Notes under the pieces: generated by a model
Database searches by the model: none
What the model saw: the letters and a program-made list of their open reading frames with translations, nothing else
What the model was told of the DNA's origin: nothing
Shown: positions 1 to 10,600 of the stretch, one piece after another
Position numbering within the stretch: the stretch's first letter is position 1
Layout: every line of letters starts with the position of its first letter
NCBI GenBank assembly: GCA_017464475.1
Contig: JAFTZQ010000016.1
Coordinates: forward strand, 43,530-107,529
Direction of reading: 5' to 3'
DNA from: Paludibacteraceae bacterium
Lineage (GTDB): Bacteria; Bacteroidota; Bacteroidia; Bacteroidales; Paludibacteraceae
DNA length: 64,000 nucleotides
Translations under genes and position numbers: made by a program

Positions 1-1
1 C

Positions 2-997
2 GGTAGCGGTTTCAGCCAGACTTTTGTATGGCTGGCAGGCATCGTCTGCTCGTCGCTGCTGATGCTCGGCACGGCGTGCAGCACCACCAACAACCCCGAC
101 CAGCCCAAACAGCAGACGGAACTCAAGCCCCGCACGCTTATTGTGCAGCAGTCAGCGGTCAGCCATCAGCTATCAGCCGTCAGACGTCTCCCGCAGGCTA
201 CTATCACGGAGAACAACGAGGGTGATTTAGATGCCCTGTGGGAGATAAACGATGAGGTCTTCTACCGTAATCTGAGTTATAGCTATGACTACTACGTCAA
301 TGACGATGACAGTAAACCTCTCTTCGGCACACTCCGTGCGGACAAAGAGGCATCTATAGCTTCGTTCTCCGGAGACAGGGTTTGGTGCGATGAAACCAAC
401 CAGTTAGCGCTTATCTATCCTGCGCTTGATCCGGCGGACTTCACATTCCACGAAAGCCCTCTGTCTTCGGAATATACCATCTCCGTAGCAGGACAGGACG
501 GTTCGTTGGCAACCTTGGCGGAGAAATACCACCATATCTACGGTATCGCGAGCGTGGTGTCCGTCACAGGAACCACCGCCAATGCGGAGCTGGCTGAGAT
601 GAAGAGCCTGCTTACGGTTTGTAAGTTCTCTTTCGTGGATGAAAATGACAAGCCGCTCCAGATCAGCACGCTTGAAATCGGTTATTACACCATGAGTGAC
701 GGTCCCAATGAAGGAAAGTATCCCCAAAAGGGCACGGTGTCCATCGCGCAGAACACACCGGTAGAGAATGTCCACGTAGAACCCAGCGATGTACCACTAA
801 GCGCCCCGCTCACAATTACCACCCCTACAGGCACTACCCCGACGGAGGTCTATGTAGCGTTGTTCCCGCAAACTGAGCAGTCCTACAAGTTCACCGTCAC
901 TAACTCCAACGGCACCTACACCGGCACGGCTCGCGCTACCCTCAACGAAGGCGAGTTCGTGGTAGCAACAGGGCTAAGGCTTACGAAGAATAACTAA
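2..997 (+). CDS. Fimbrillin-like surface lipoprotein, 5' end outside window
   Basis: The frame is already open at base 2, so the start codon lies upstream of the window. The visible N-terminus is the hydrophobic half of a type II signal peptide ending in lipobox LGTAC (Cys codon 77-79), followed by a Thr/Asn/Pro linker, so a lipid-anchored envelope protein is expected. The body is beta-rich with a central CKFSF strand and ends in an alternating hydrophobic stretch (GEFVVATGLRL), a style I associate with Bacteroidales fimbrillin-like lipoproteins; that family call is inference. Shortly after the lipidated Cys the protein reads QQSAVSHQLSAVRR, the in-frame translation of a TCAGCNN heptamer array. 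An ATG at 62 exists but would remove most of the signal peptide. Confidence 0.55.
   Translation, partial: GSGFSQTFVWLAGIVCSSLLMLGTACSTTNNPDQPKQQTELKPRTLIVQQSAVSHQLSAVRRLPQATITENNEGDLDALWEINDEVFYRNLSYSYDYYVNDDDSKPLFGTLRADKEASIASFSGDRVWCDETNQLALIYPALDPADFTFHESPLSSEYTISVAGQDGSLATLAEKYHHIYGIASVVSVTGTTANAELAEMKSLLTVCKFSFVDENDKPLQISTLEIGYYTMSDGPNEGKYPQKGTVSIAQNTPVENVHVEPSDVPLSAPLTITTPTGTTPTEVYVALFPQTEQSYKFTVTNSNGTYTGTARATLNEGEFVVATGLRLTKNN
146..184 (+). repeat. TCAGCNN heptamer array inside a lipoprotein gene
   Basis: About five degenerate 7-base units (TCAGCGG, TCAGCCA, TCAGCTA, TCAGCCG) run head to tail. Three units equal 21 bases, so they read as a seven-residue peptide repeat without breaking the frame. 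The same family recurs at eight other places in the window. Confidence 0.8.
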
Positions 998-1012
998 AGC
1001 CATAAAATCTCA

Positions 1013-1037
1013 AAGCTGACAGCTGAATGCTGACAGC
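1013..1037 (-). repeat. TCAGCNN heptamer array, intergenic
   Basis: The + strand reads AGCTGACAGCTGAATGCTGA, the reverse complement of the TCAGCNN family, directly after the first lipoprotein gene. Confidence 0.65.
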
Positions 1038-1044
1038 CCGCTCT

Positions 1045-1084
1045 ACCAAATGGTACATCGTAAATGACCAAATGGTAAATGAAT
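1045..1084 (+). repeat. 15-mer ACCAAATGGTAAATG family, copy 1
   Basis: The spacer contains CTACCAAATGGTACATCG followed by TAAATGACCAAATGGTAAAT. The first part recurs exactly at 2791. The 15-base unit is also found in frame inside the giant surface-protein gene, where it is translated as DQMVN. Confidence 0.75.
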
Positions 1085-1096
1085 TGATCTTTGACA

Positions 1097-1109
1097 TATT
1101 GGATTACCG
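1097..1109 (+). repeat. Inverted repeat L1 (TATTGGATTACCG) bounding ATPase cassette 1
   Basis: This 13-mer, preceded by TTTGACA, is identical to copies at 2881 and 60195. Its inverse lies at 2689-2701 on the other side of the minus-strand ATPase gene, whose stop codon falls inside this repeat. Confidence 0.8.
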
Positions 1110-2288
1110 AAACAGGAGACGCAAGTCCGTTTGCAGGAAATCTGCCAGAGGCATTCCCTCGTTTCCTACGACAAAGGCTTGCAGCGGCTTGTATTTGCTG
1201 CTGAAGAGATGCAGTCCGGCGTTGGTGCGGGCGTTGTTGCTTTTCACCTCTATCGCCACCACGGACAGACCGCGCTGGAGGATAAAATCCACCTCGGCGT
1301 TATTCTCCCGCCAGTAGTAAACCTGCATGCGGCGTTTCTCCGCCTGGGATAGCAGATAACTGCCTACCGCCGATTCCACTTGCCGTCCCCACAGGGCGGC
1401 ATCGGTCCGGACGGTAGCAAAAGTGGTCTGGTTATAGACATTCATCAGCGCGTTGTCAAACACCTGCAGTTTCGGTGTGCTGCTGTACTTGCGTGCTTTG
1501 TCGCGTGCGTATTTCTGCAACCCCGATACCAGATTGGCTTCCGCGAGCAGTTGCAGATAGTTGGCGAGCGTGGTGGCATTGCCTGCTTCCTGCAGGTTGC
1601 CTAACATCTTCCTGAATGACAACTCTTCACCGGAGTAGGCGCAGCACATCGTGAACAACTGGCGCAGCAAAGCGGGTTTGTAGATATTGCTGGTTTGCAG
1701 AACGTCTTTGTTGATAGAGGCCTCTAAAATGGCATTCTCGACATACGCCCGCCATCTCTCTTCGTCAGCAATCATCTCTGCCGCACCGGGGTAGCCGCCA
1801 TAATAGATATAGGTGTCGAGATCCCAACCGAACGCCTCGTGCATCTCGGAGTAGGTCCAGTGCGTCATGCGGATGAGTTCAAACCGTCCGGCTAAGGACT
1901 CTGTCAGTCCGTTCATGATCATCAGACGGGACGAACCCAGAAGCACCAGTTTGATGGGCATACGGTTGAATGTATCCAGATCCCATTCCTTCTTGACGCG
2001 TTCAGACCAGTTGGGGATTTTCTGTACTTCGTCAATGACCAGAATCAGTTGCTCCGGTTGGCGGGATTGTACCATCAACCGCGCAGACTGCCACTTCTCC
2101 GCCAGCCATTCGTCAGAGGCGTAGATATTATCCGCCGAAAAGAACAGATGAGGAATGTCCAGCTGCTCTATAGCTTGGGTCACCATCGTTGTTTTGCCTA
2201 CCTGACGGGGACCAACGATCACTTGAATGAACTTTCTCGGCTCTTTCAACCTTGCTGTAAGTTCCTTAATTTCAGACCTTTGTATCAT
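1104..2288 (-). CDS. AAA ATPase with DUF4143-type C-terminal domain (cassette 1)
   Basis: A 394-residue P-loop ATPase of the AAA_14/DUF4143 class that is multicopy in many Bacteroidales; its cellular role is not established. Walker A is GPRQVGKTT (residues 26-34) and Walker B is LILVIDEVQ (D86, E87). A GSSRLMI sensor-like segment follows. The C-terminal third carries AEVDFIL and, about 12 residues later, AIEVKS, matching the D...ExK pattern of the PD-(D/E)XK-like fold reported for DUF4143. It is transcribed alone on the minus strand from the promoter at 2355-2388, and its TAA stop lies inside inverted repeat L1. Related ATPases are at 3028, 16308 and 60506, but the four differ widely in sequence. 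I am sure of the ATPase and fairly sure of the family; toxin-like or mobile behaviour is inference. Confidence 0.88.
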   Translation of the reverse strand: MIQRSEIKELTARLKEPRKFIQVIVGPRQVGKTTMVTQAIEQLDIPHLFFSADNIYASDEWLAEKWQSARLMVQSRQPEQLILVIDEVQKIPNWSERVKKEWDLDTFNRMPIKLVLLGSSRLMIMNGLTESLAGRFELIRMTHWTYSEMHEAFGWDLDTYIYYGGYPGAAEMIADEERWRAYVENAILEASINKDVLQTSNIYKPALLRQLFTMCCAYSGEELSFRKMLGNLQEAGNATTLANYLQLLAEANLVSGLQKYARDKARKYSSTPKLQVFDNALMNVYNQTTFATVRTDAALWGRQVESAVGSYLLSQAEKRRMQVYYWRENNAEVDFILQRGLSVVAIEVKSNNARTNAGLHLFSSKYKPLQAFVVGNEGMPLADFLQTDLRLLFR

Positions 2289-2354
2289 ATTGAATAAAAA
2301 TGTTCAAAAGTAAAGTAAAAAATGTTCAGTTGTTGCAACATTTTGCATTTCCGG

Positions 2355-2388
2355 CTGCAAAGGTACAACAAAAATTGCACATATGCAA
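2355..2388 (-). promoter_or_regulatory. Promoter of ATPase cassette 1
   Basis: Reading the minus strand: TTGCATATGTGCAA, then TTTTTGTTGTACCTTTGCAG. This matches the Bacteroidetes -33/-7 layout, with TACCTTTG as the -7 box and an almost palindromic TTGCATATGTGCAA upstream element. Confidence 0.8.
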
Positions 2389-2688
2389 GTGTTCAGGTAT
2401 TTTTTGCCGAATAAAATGAAATTTTATCTGTTGTATGGGGCTATGAGACGTCTATGCTCGCATAAGAACGGCTTATAGACCTATGCAACAGGGAAAGCCG
2501 TCAGGCTTGGCAAAAAATGCCCGCGGTGGTATATGTCCGGCAGGACGCGACTGTACTTTCGAAGGGGTCCCCATGTATGGGGGAGGAGGTCGAAGGTACT
2601 AAAAATAAATGATATATGCAAGTCATTCTGCAAGAAATGCATCTTTTTAGTGCAGATTTTATATAAATATGCACGTTTTAACGCAGAC

Positions 2689-2701
2689 AGGTAATCCAAT
2701 A
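2689..2701 (-). repeat. Inverted repeat R1 bounding ATPase cassette 1
   Basis: The + strand reads AGGTAATCCAATA, the inverse of L1 with one mismatch at the outermost base. It is followed directly by AAAGCGG, the start of a hairpin. Confidence 0.75.
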
Positions 2702-2720
2702 AAGCGGACTACCGCTTTTT
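2701..2720. terminator. Hairpin with T-run next to repeat R1
   Basis: AAAGCGG, loop ACTA, CCGCTTT followed by more T. Related hairpins sit next to repeats R2 and R3, so this structure is part of the cassette boundary. Confidence 0.6.
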
Positions 2721-2790
2721 TATGCTCGCATGGTGTATCCGGGATAGCGTAAGCGGTCTATAAAAAAAGCGGGCGCGACGGCCTGCTCTA

Positions 2791-2875
2791 CCAAATGGTA
2801 CATCGTAAATGACCCATACGGCAAAGCAGATCGTATGAACGAAGTGAATAAAGAAATGGTAAATGAATTGTTCTT
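2791..2875 (+). repeat. 15-mer ACCAAATGGTAAATG family, copy 2, interrupted
   Basis: Contains CTACCAAATGGTACATCG as at 1045, then an unrelated stretch of about 45 bases, then AAATGGTAAATGAATTG leading straight into inverted repeat L2. Confidence 0.65.
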
Positions 2876-2880
2876 TGACA

Positions 2881-2893
2881 TATTGGATTACCG
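2881..2893 (+). repeat. Inverted repeat L2 (TATTGGATTACCG) bounding ATPase cassette 2
   Basis: Exact 13-mer, with the same TTTGACA on its left as L1 and L3. Its inverse partner is at 4290-4302. Confidence 0.8.
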
Positions 2894-2919
2894 TAAAAAG
2901 AAAAAAATGTGCAGAATTA

Positions 2920-2953
2920 TTTGCACATGTCAGAATTTTGTTGTACCTTTGCA
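2920..2953 (+). promoter_or_regulatory. Promoter of ATPase cassette 2
   Basis: TTTGCACATGTCAG upstream element, then TTGTACCTTTGCAGCGG. The start codon at 3028 lies about 75 bases downstream. Confidence 0.8.
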
Positions 2954-3027
2954 GCGGATTTAATGAAAAAAAATGCGTGTACCCGCAAAAACTTTCAACA
3001 ACATAGAGGCAATTCCTTTATAATAAG

Positions 3028-4263
3028 ATGATAACCAGACAGAAATATCTCGACGCACTGATTGCCGCTATGGGCAATGATATGATCAAAGTAGTCACGG
3101 GATTACGCCGTGTCGGCAAATCGTATCTGCTGTTTCATATCTTTTATGACTATCTTAAAAGTACCGGCGTAGATGATCAGCACATTATCCGGATTGATCT
3201 GGAGCCCCGACGCAACAAGTGGCTGCGGGATCCGGATGCACTACTCAGTCATATTGACTCAAAACTGCTGGATGATGCTCAATACTATGTCCTCATTGAC
3301 GAAATCCAGCATGTGCCGGAGTTTGAGGATGTACTAAACAGCTATCTGGACATGCCTAACGTCGATGTCTATGTAACGGGTAGTAACGCGAAATTTCTGT
3401 CCAGAGACGTGCTGACTATCTTCCGCGGACGAGGTGAGGAAATCCGAGTGCAGCCCCTCTCTTTCGCCGAATACTGCCAAGTATGCGGAATAGAGCCCAA
3501 TGAAGCATTGTTGCGCGACTATCTCATCTACGGAGGACTGCCGCGTACTGCGCTTTATGAGACTGGAATGCAAAAGAAGAAATATCTCCGCGATTTGTTT
3601 AATAACACCTATCTCGTTGATATCAAGGAGCGTAATCATTTGAGTGATGATTCCGACATGAAGGAGTTAGTGGATGTGGTAGCGTCGAATATAGGTTGTC
3701 TGACTAATTCCGTCAAACTACAAAACACCTTCAAGACCACCAAGAAAAGCAGTATCTCGTATAATACGATAGACAGCTATCTGGATATGCTGGAGGACGC
3801 TTTTCTGATAGAGCATGCATTGCGGTACGATATAAAGGGCAAAAAATACATCAATACCCCAAAGAAATACTATTTCATGGATCTCGGACTGCGCAATGCA
3901 CGGCTGGGTTTCCGCCAGAACGAATGGACGCATCTGATGGAAAACCTGATTTATCTGGAGTTGGTGCATAGAGGTTATTCGGTGGATGTAGGAAATGTCG
4001 AATATAATACCACCATTGACGGCAAGAATGTACGGTTGCAATTAGAAGTGGATTTTGTATGTAACCGCAATGAAGAGCGTCTGTATATTCAATCTGCCTA
4101 TGCGCTGCCGGACGAAGGGAAGGTAGAGCAAGAACTCCGCCCTTTGCGTCTCGTCAAAGATAATTTCCGGAAGATTGTCATTGTTGGCGGACTGATACCT
4201 ACTCATCAAACAGAAGATGGGATATTGATGTACAATATCTTTGATTTTCTCTTGGAGAAATAA
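3028..4263 (+). CDS. AAA ATPase with DUF4143-type C-terminal domain (cassette 2)
   Basis: A 411-residue P-loop ATPase. Walker A is GLRRVGKSY (25-33); Walker B is YYVLIDEIQ (D91, E92); VYVTGSNAKFL follows as a sensor I segment. GRGEEIRVQPLSFAEY and YGGLPRTAL are hallmark segments of this AAA_14/DUF4143 class. The C-terminal domain contains LEVDFVCNR followed by a less complete nuclease-like strand (LYIQSAYAL) with no clear ExK, so nuclease activity is doubtful. It is a single-gene unit with its own promoter and a hairpin after its stop, enclosed by inverted repeats L2 and R2. It is only a distant paralog of its neighbour at 1104-2288, which argues against simple tandem duplication. Confidence 0.88.
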   Translation: MITRQKYLDALIAAMGNDMIKVVTGLRRVGKSYLLFHIFYDYLKSTGVDDQHIIRIDLEPRRNKWLRDPDALLSHIDSKLLDDAQYYVLIDEIQHVPEFEDVLNSYLDMPNVDVYVTGSNAKFLSRDVLTIFRGRGEEIRVQPLSFAEYCQVCGIEPNEALLRDYLIYGGLPRTALYETGMQKKKYLRDLFNNTYLVDIKERNHLSDDSDMKELVDVVASNIGCLTNSVKLQNTFKTTKKSSISYNTIDSYLDMLEDAFLIEHALRYDIKGKKYINTPKKYYFMDLGLRNARLGFRQNEWTHLMENLIYLELVHRGYSVDVGNVEYNTTIDGKNVRLQLEVDFVCNRNEERLYIQSAYALPDEGKVEQELRPLRLVKDNFRKIVIVGGLIPTHQTEDGILMYNIFDFLLEK

Positions 4264-4285
4264 GCATTCTCCCCTTCCTTTTTTT

Positions 4286-4320
4286 AAAGCGGTAATCCAA
4301 TAAAGCGACAACCGCTTTTT
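4286..4320 (+). terminator. Terminator of cassette 2, containing inverted repeat R2
   Basis: AAAGCGGT and ACCGCTTTTT form the stem; the loop contains the inverted repeat CGGTAATCCAATA (4290-4302). Confidence 0.7.
4290..4302 (-). repeat. Inverted repeat R2 bounding ATPase cassette 2
   Basis: CGGTAATCCAATA, the exact reverse complement of L2, lies 27 bases after the ATPase stop codon. Confidence 0.8.
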
Positions 4321-4632
4321 GTATATTCGGGGAAATGTACTATTATTAAGATTGCCGCCTCGCGGACGGACACGACCCTCGACCGAGAGACAAACGGGAC
4401 ACAACCGAGACACAAGCGGCACAAGAAAAAGACAGAAAAATGTACTATTTTTAAGATAACAAAAAGAAAAATTCGTTTAATTAGCTTAATTAGCCGTTTA
4501 TGATCTGTCCCATCCTGTATGATAAGTAAACAAGTAAACAAATAAATATAAACAAATAAAAAACAATAACATTTATGAAAACAAAATCGACAGTCGGAAG
4601 ACTGCTTACTCACTTACCGGAGTGGCGCGAGA

Positions 4633-7600
4633 GTGGCGGCTATGCTGCTCTTACTCTGCACCTCCGCTCTACCCGCATGGGCAGACAACTATGCTAAGAC
4701 ATGGAACGATATGATCACGGATGATGGCGGAGGAGAAGTGCGTTTCAGGGGACATAATTATGACGTTCTCGGTTCCAGTTGGAGTTATTCGTATTACGGT
4801 TTCAAAACAAATAAGACCTTCAATCCCGCTAACGACCAATTCTATTGGGAATTCAATATGTTTGTGGATTATGGCTATTACATAGGCGGTGGATTTGAAT
4901 ACTGGTATACAACAGCCTATAAGGGGGAAATCTATGTGATGACTCCTGACAGTCAGGCACATACGATAGCCCATTGGGAGAGAGCAAAAGGTCACCCATG
5001 TTGTCCCATAGAAGCTTATACTACATCCTACAACATCACCGACAGCACATGGGGGTACATCTATGTTTCCAATATCTCCGATCATAATATAACCATACAA
5101 TATATGCCTACTTCGAAAGCCCTTGAAGATGGCGTGATATGTATTATGATGAAAGAGAGCGTAATAAATTATAGTGAAGAAATCGGCTGGGTGCAGTATG
5201 AGAAGAGCATCGACTGCTCGGCTCTCAAAGAAGATTCTCCGATGCCGAAGCTCTCTTCCGTGGCATGGGACACGGACGGCTCTTTGCGGGGCGTGGTAAA
5301 AGATGTGCCGGACAAACGCTCCGACAGCAAGTTCAAGCAGTACTACCAAGTGTATGAGTATTACTACGATAGCGAAGGGGAAAGCACTTACGAGTACTAC
5401 ACCACCTCCGGCAGCAATGTGAGCATCACCGAAAAGAGCGGGGGCAAGATGGACTGGGAGTGGAAATCCTGGCTCCGCGGCTCCGACGCAGGGCATGCCG
5501 AGTACGCCTACACCACGCCTGTCTATCTGAAATACCGAGGCGGTATGCATGTGAACTTGGGCGGGACCTTTGCGCATGACAACGACCTCTACCAGCCGTA
5601 TGTCACGGGCACCTATATCCAGCCCTACACACGCCCTGTATCGGTAAGCACCGACTACAACAAATGGACCAAGGAGGTGACCGTCAGTTGGGAAAGAAGC
5701 AAGATCGAGACCGCCTACGACGGCTCCTCGACCAAGGACGTCGAGTGCCGCACAGACGGCAAATGGTATGTGATCCGCTACGAGCCGGGCAAGCCCAATG
5801 ACTACACCCTTGTCAATACGCTGAACGGCAATGCCTCCTCCCAGAAAATGACCGACAGCAACATTGAGTACGACAAGAAATATATGTATCGCGTGATCTT
5901 CCTGCCGGATATATTGGAGAGCACGTACAAGGACAAGCTGACGCAGCTGCCGGGCTACCAGCGCACCCGCAACGACTACGACCTTTGGATGGAAACAGGC
6001 GAGGTGGAGACGAAGATGGAGGTGAAGATCGAACTCTGGCAGGACATGAAATACACCGCAGCGGTGCGTCTGAAATGGAGCTATGGCATCGAGTTGGATG
6101 ACCTGACGTGGCATATTGACTACCGCGATGCGGGCAGCAACAAGGCATGGCAGACGCGGAGCGAAGCACCTATGGTGGACAAGAATCAGTCCGAAGCGAT
6201 GCTGGACATTACCGGCAGCTCGGTATGCGACCCGAAGGAGTACCGCGTGCGCGTCTCTATCAACGGACGGGTGCTCTATTCCAATATCGCTTCCACCTCC
6301 GTGCCCGACAGCACGTATATCAGCGAGGTGGTTGCCTCGACGGGCACAGAGGAGAGTTCCGTGACCGTCAAATGGAAAGTGGTGAGCCCTGACAGGCAGT
6401 ATGACATCTGGTACCGCGTGCTCCGCCGCGTGATCGGCGACAGCGAATGGACGCTGCTCACGGACGACAAGCACGGCACCGCCTCCGAATATACGTTTAC
6501 CGATACGCGCGCCGTGGCAGGCTCGTACTACGAATACTCGGTAGAGGCGTACGGAGCGCAGTGCGAGGCGCAGCTCACGAAGAAGAACGAAGTAATCGCT
6601 CCGGGCTTCAGTCAGGCGCGCGGCACGATCACGGGCCACGTCTCCTACGGCACGGGTACGGCGGTGCAGGGCGTGAAGATGCAGCTCTACAACGTGCCTA
6701 CGGAGGAGAACGAGGTCGTACCGCAGTATTTCTCGCGCCAAATCAGCGGCGCGGGCAAGGGTCTGCAATGGAGAGGCGACTCGACGCGGTACGCCTCGGT
6801 GCTGAACGGCGGCAAGGGCGTGACGCTCCAGTTATGGGCACGCCCGAGCAGCTTCGGCGCAGACCAGCAGCAACTGCTGCAACTCACGAACGCGCTCGAA
6901 TTGGGAATCCGGCGCAGCGAGGGTGTCTTCCACCTCTACGCCATCGACCGCTCGAACGGAGGCACCGACCTCACCGAGTTCCCCGCGCTGACGTTCTCCG
7001 CAACCGACTTCACCCATATCACCGCTGTCTATAGCGGCGGCAAGTGGCTTTTCTACACGGGTACGGACAGCCTGCGCACCGACAGTATGCAGGTGGCTAA
7101 CAGCGGATGGCAAGCCATCCAGACCGCCGGAACGCTGACCTTCAGCATTGGCGGCGACAACCGCGCAGCGGGAAGCGCCTACACCGGCAGCGTGGACGAT
7201 GTGCGCCTGTGGAGCCGCGCCCTCCCGCGCAAGGAGATAGAGAACAACTACTGCCGTATCCTCGGCGGCACGGAGAAAGGTCTGTTCCTCTACTGGCCGC
7301 TCGACGAAGGACTGCGCGTAGTGAAATATGCCTTCGATGTAGCCTGCCAGGACGGTCTTTACCAGCTTAACCACCCCGAGGTAGGTGCGAACGTAACCCC
7401 CACTACCGATGTGCCGAAGCGCCTCGGTCTGTACGGACTGACCGACAGCGAGGGCGACTACATCATCCGCGGCATACCCTTCCAGCAAGGCGGTACGAAC
7501 TACAAGATCGCGCCTGAGTTGGGCATCCACCGGTTCAATCCCGAGAAACGCTCCATGTTCGTCAGCCCCTCGTCCCTCACGGCGAACAATATTGACTTTG

Positions 7601-10600
7601 AGGACGTCAGCTCCTTCCCCATGCGGGGACATGTCTATTACGCCGGCACGAACATCCCTGCCGAGGGTATCCGTTTCTATATTGACGGCGAGCTGGTGAC
7701 CGCCAACGGCAAGGTGAAAGAGACCGACGCGGAGGGCTACTACGCCATCAGCGTGCCTATCGGCGAGCACTATGTGGAGGCAAGTCTGGAAGGACACACC
7801 ATGGTAGCCGGCGGCAGATACCCTCTTACCGGCACCTATAACTTCACCGACGAAGTGCAGTACGACTTCTTCGACTCGACGCTTGTCAATTTCGTAGGTC
7901 GTATAGGCGGCGGTACGGTCAATGACACCCTGCCTGTCGGCTTCGGGCTGTCGAAGAACAATATCGGTGTGGCGACCATCACCCTCGGTCTCAATAGTGC
8001 CAACCTCTCCTTCAACCGCCAACAGCCCAAGGTGACCGAATATGCTACTACGGACCGCTTCTTCGCTTCCGACACCGCGTCTATCCGGAGCCATGCTTCT
8101 ACCGGTGTTGGGGAATTGTCCCGCTATATCGTCATCACCACGGACTCGGCGACAGGCGAGTTCTCCGCCCTGCTTCCGCCGCTCAAATATATCACCAAGA
8201 GTATTAAGATAGACAAGAACAGCAAAGAAATAGCGTTCACCTCGCTTCCGGAGATCGACCTGACCAACCCGAGAGCAGAGCGGACGGATTCTCTCCGGAC
8301 GACCAACGCCCAAGGCGACTCCGTCACGCTGAACTACAAGTACAACACCAAGATGGTGCAGACCTATTTCGCCCGTCCGCAAGTGGATGTGGTGCAGGTA
8401 GGAAATCCTGCCGGTGCGTTCGGAATGGACTCCATCATCGTGAAGCTGGACGATGTAGTAAGCGACACCCTCCGCCAACTCTATACCGTAAATGGCGACA
8501 CGGTGGCTTACCGCTTCGGCTATCCGGTCTATCAGATGCTGGATGCTGTAGAGTACGCGATACACGCCTACGAGGCATATACCAACTACGACGGTGCTGC
8601 GCCCGTGACGGATACCTTGAACCTCAACGGTCAGGAACTGGTCATCGGCAATGAGATGAGTGCCACCCAGTCCGTCATCTACGATGCACCGGAGGACTCC
8701 ACGCAATACACCCCCGGCAAGGTCTATCAGATGCAGCACGACCCGATTACGCTCGACAAGAACGGCCGTGCCCGCGTGCAGTGGACAGTAGGTTTCCCGA
8801 ACATCGTCTCGCCCTTCACGCGTCAGTTCTATATCAACCTCACGCGCGACGACCGCACCTACACGCCTTTCCGCATGGACGCGGTGGTATTGGGCTCGCT
8901 CACCACGGGTAACAACTTCGTCACCCAGGGACCGGACAATGTGCAGTTCATCCTGCGTGACCCGTACGGCGCGAACTCCAAGACCACCCTCAAGACAGGT
9001 AAAGTATTTACCAAAACGAAATACTATACCTATCAGAGATCGGGAGAGCATTCGCTGATGGTGGATTGGCTCGCCGGAGCGACAGTCATTACCGCAAAAG
9101 GATTAGGTGTAGCCCTTATCAGTTCAAGTGAAGTACATACCGATGTTAATACCGGAGTGAAGTCTAACTGGAAATATACGCACAAAAAAGACTCCATGTT
9201 CATCGAGACTACGGTGGAATCCATATCCACCAGCGACAAATATCCGTACGTAGGTGCCATGGGCGATGTGTATGTAGGTACGTCCAATAATATCCTCGTC
9301 GGCACCTGCCGGAAGGTACATATCAAGAAGAATGTGCAGAGCGGCAAGTACGAAATCGTATTGGAGGACGCATTGGCATTGGGCACACAGATCAAGACTA
9401 TGTTCGCCTATTCGCAATACGAATTGGAGAAAGTAATGATTCCCAAATGGAAAAGCCAGCGCAAGCAGTTCCTCACGCAAGTAGCGTCGAAGGAGGCAGC
9501 CGAGAGCTACGTCAATCACGGCAAGTCCGCCAAATGGTTGACATGGCTTGATCCTTCCGCCTCCAACTACGGCGAAAAGGGCACTTATCTCTTCGTGGGT
9601 CCGGAGCATCCCGAGAAGGACGAGCGGGACAGCGTAGAGTGGTGCAACGAGCAGATAGAGGCGTGGGAAAACTGCATCCGGCGAAACGAGGAGGCAAAGA
9701 TCAAAGTGATGGACAGCCAGACGCCGAAGAACTACTCCATCGACGGCGGTAGCAGCCGCACCTTCACCTACCGCAACGACACCACCGGCCTTGACCAGAT
9801 TCAGACAGACTATACAATCCAAGCCGTAATAGGCTGGAAAAACAACTGGAACATCAGCGACTTTATAGATGTAGGTGTCATAACAAACCTGCAGAACACA
9901 GTAGGCGGCGGTACTATCTCCGGAACGGGTAAAGATTCGACAAACTATACCGAGTGGGATTACGTTCTTGCTGACGGCAACCGCGATGCGGACCTCTCCA
10001 TCAATATGTACGATGCGGAATCCGGCAACAACAGTAAGATCTTCACCCTCTTCGGCGGTCAGACCTACAACCCCTACGAGCCGGCTGATTCCACCCATTA
10101 CTACAAGCCCAACGGGCAGTCTCTGCCTTTAGGCAACGGCTCCGTGCGGATGGAGGAGCCGCGTATCAGCATCGGCGACGGCACCGGCAATCCCGCTAAG
10201 AGCCTTACCCTGACCGACATTCCCGCCGGGCAGAGCGTGAACGCCGTCCTCTACTGCTCCAACATGAGCAACTCCAACCAAGGCAGGAACTTCTGCTACG
10301 ACTTCGGTATCTCGGAGGACACGAACCAGAAAGGCTTGCAGATTCTTATGGACGGCACGCCCGTTAACGGACGCTCCATCCTCCTCAACCAGAACGAGAC
10401 CGCGCAGAAAGTGATTTCCATCCGTCAGACCGATGAGTCGATCCTCGACTACGACAGCATCGAGATATGGTTCATGTCGCAGTACCAGCCGAATGTTATC
10501 TACGACAAGGTACTGCTGAGCGTACACTTCCAGCCCTCGTCCTCTCCTGTGACCCTGACGGCGGAGAACCCGGTGCTCAACACCGACGTGACGACGGGCA

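Larger units (their letters stand above)
2289..3027. other. Spacer between ATPase cassettes 1 and 2
   Basis: About 740 bases between divergent ATPase genes. It holds the cassette 1 promoter (minus), inverted repeats R1 and L2, a terminator-like hairpin at 2701-2720, a 15-mer repeat (2791-2875) and the cassette 2 promoter (plus). TATGCTCGCAT occurs twice, near 2452 and 2721. No convincing gene was found; a 72-codon minus-strand frame at 2481-2699 looks fortuitous. Confidence 0.6.
4264..4632. other. Spacer before the giant surface-protein gene
   Basis: Holds the R2 hairpin and a direct repeat AAATGTACTATTATTAAGAT (4333-4352, variant at 4438-4457). Short GAGACAC/GGGACAC-type and AAGTAAAC/AAATAAAC-type microrepeats follow. 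An ATG at 4575 in good context opens a frame that does not match the downstream gene. No clear TAnnTTTG promoter was seen. Confidence 0.6.

Noticed and set aside
1027-1317. 96-codon plus-strand frame starting in the 15-mer repeat
   Set aside because: It overlaps the 3' end of the ATPase gene on the other strand and its start is repeat sequence; no promoter or motif.
2481-2699. 72-codon minus-strand frame in the cassette spacer
   Set aside because: No start context, motif or promoter; it runs through inverted repeat and low-complexity sequence.
4669-9051. Long minus-strand open frames (699 and 739 codons) opposite the giant gene
   Set aside because: They are rich in Arg, His and Val, lack any family motif and mirror the codon bias of the real gene; the plus strand has signal peptide, LamG domains and tail.
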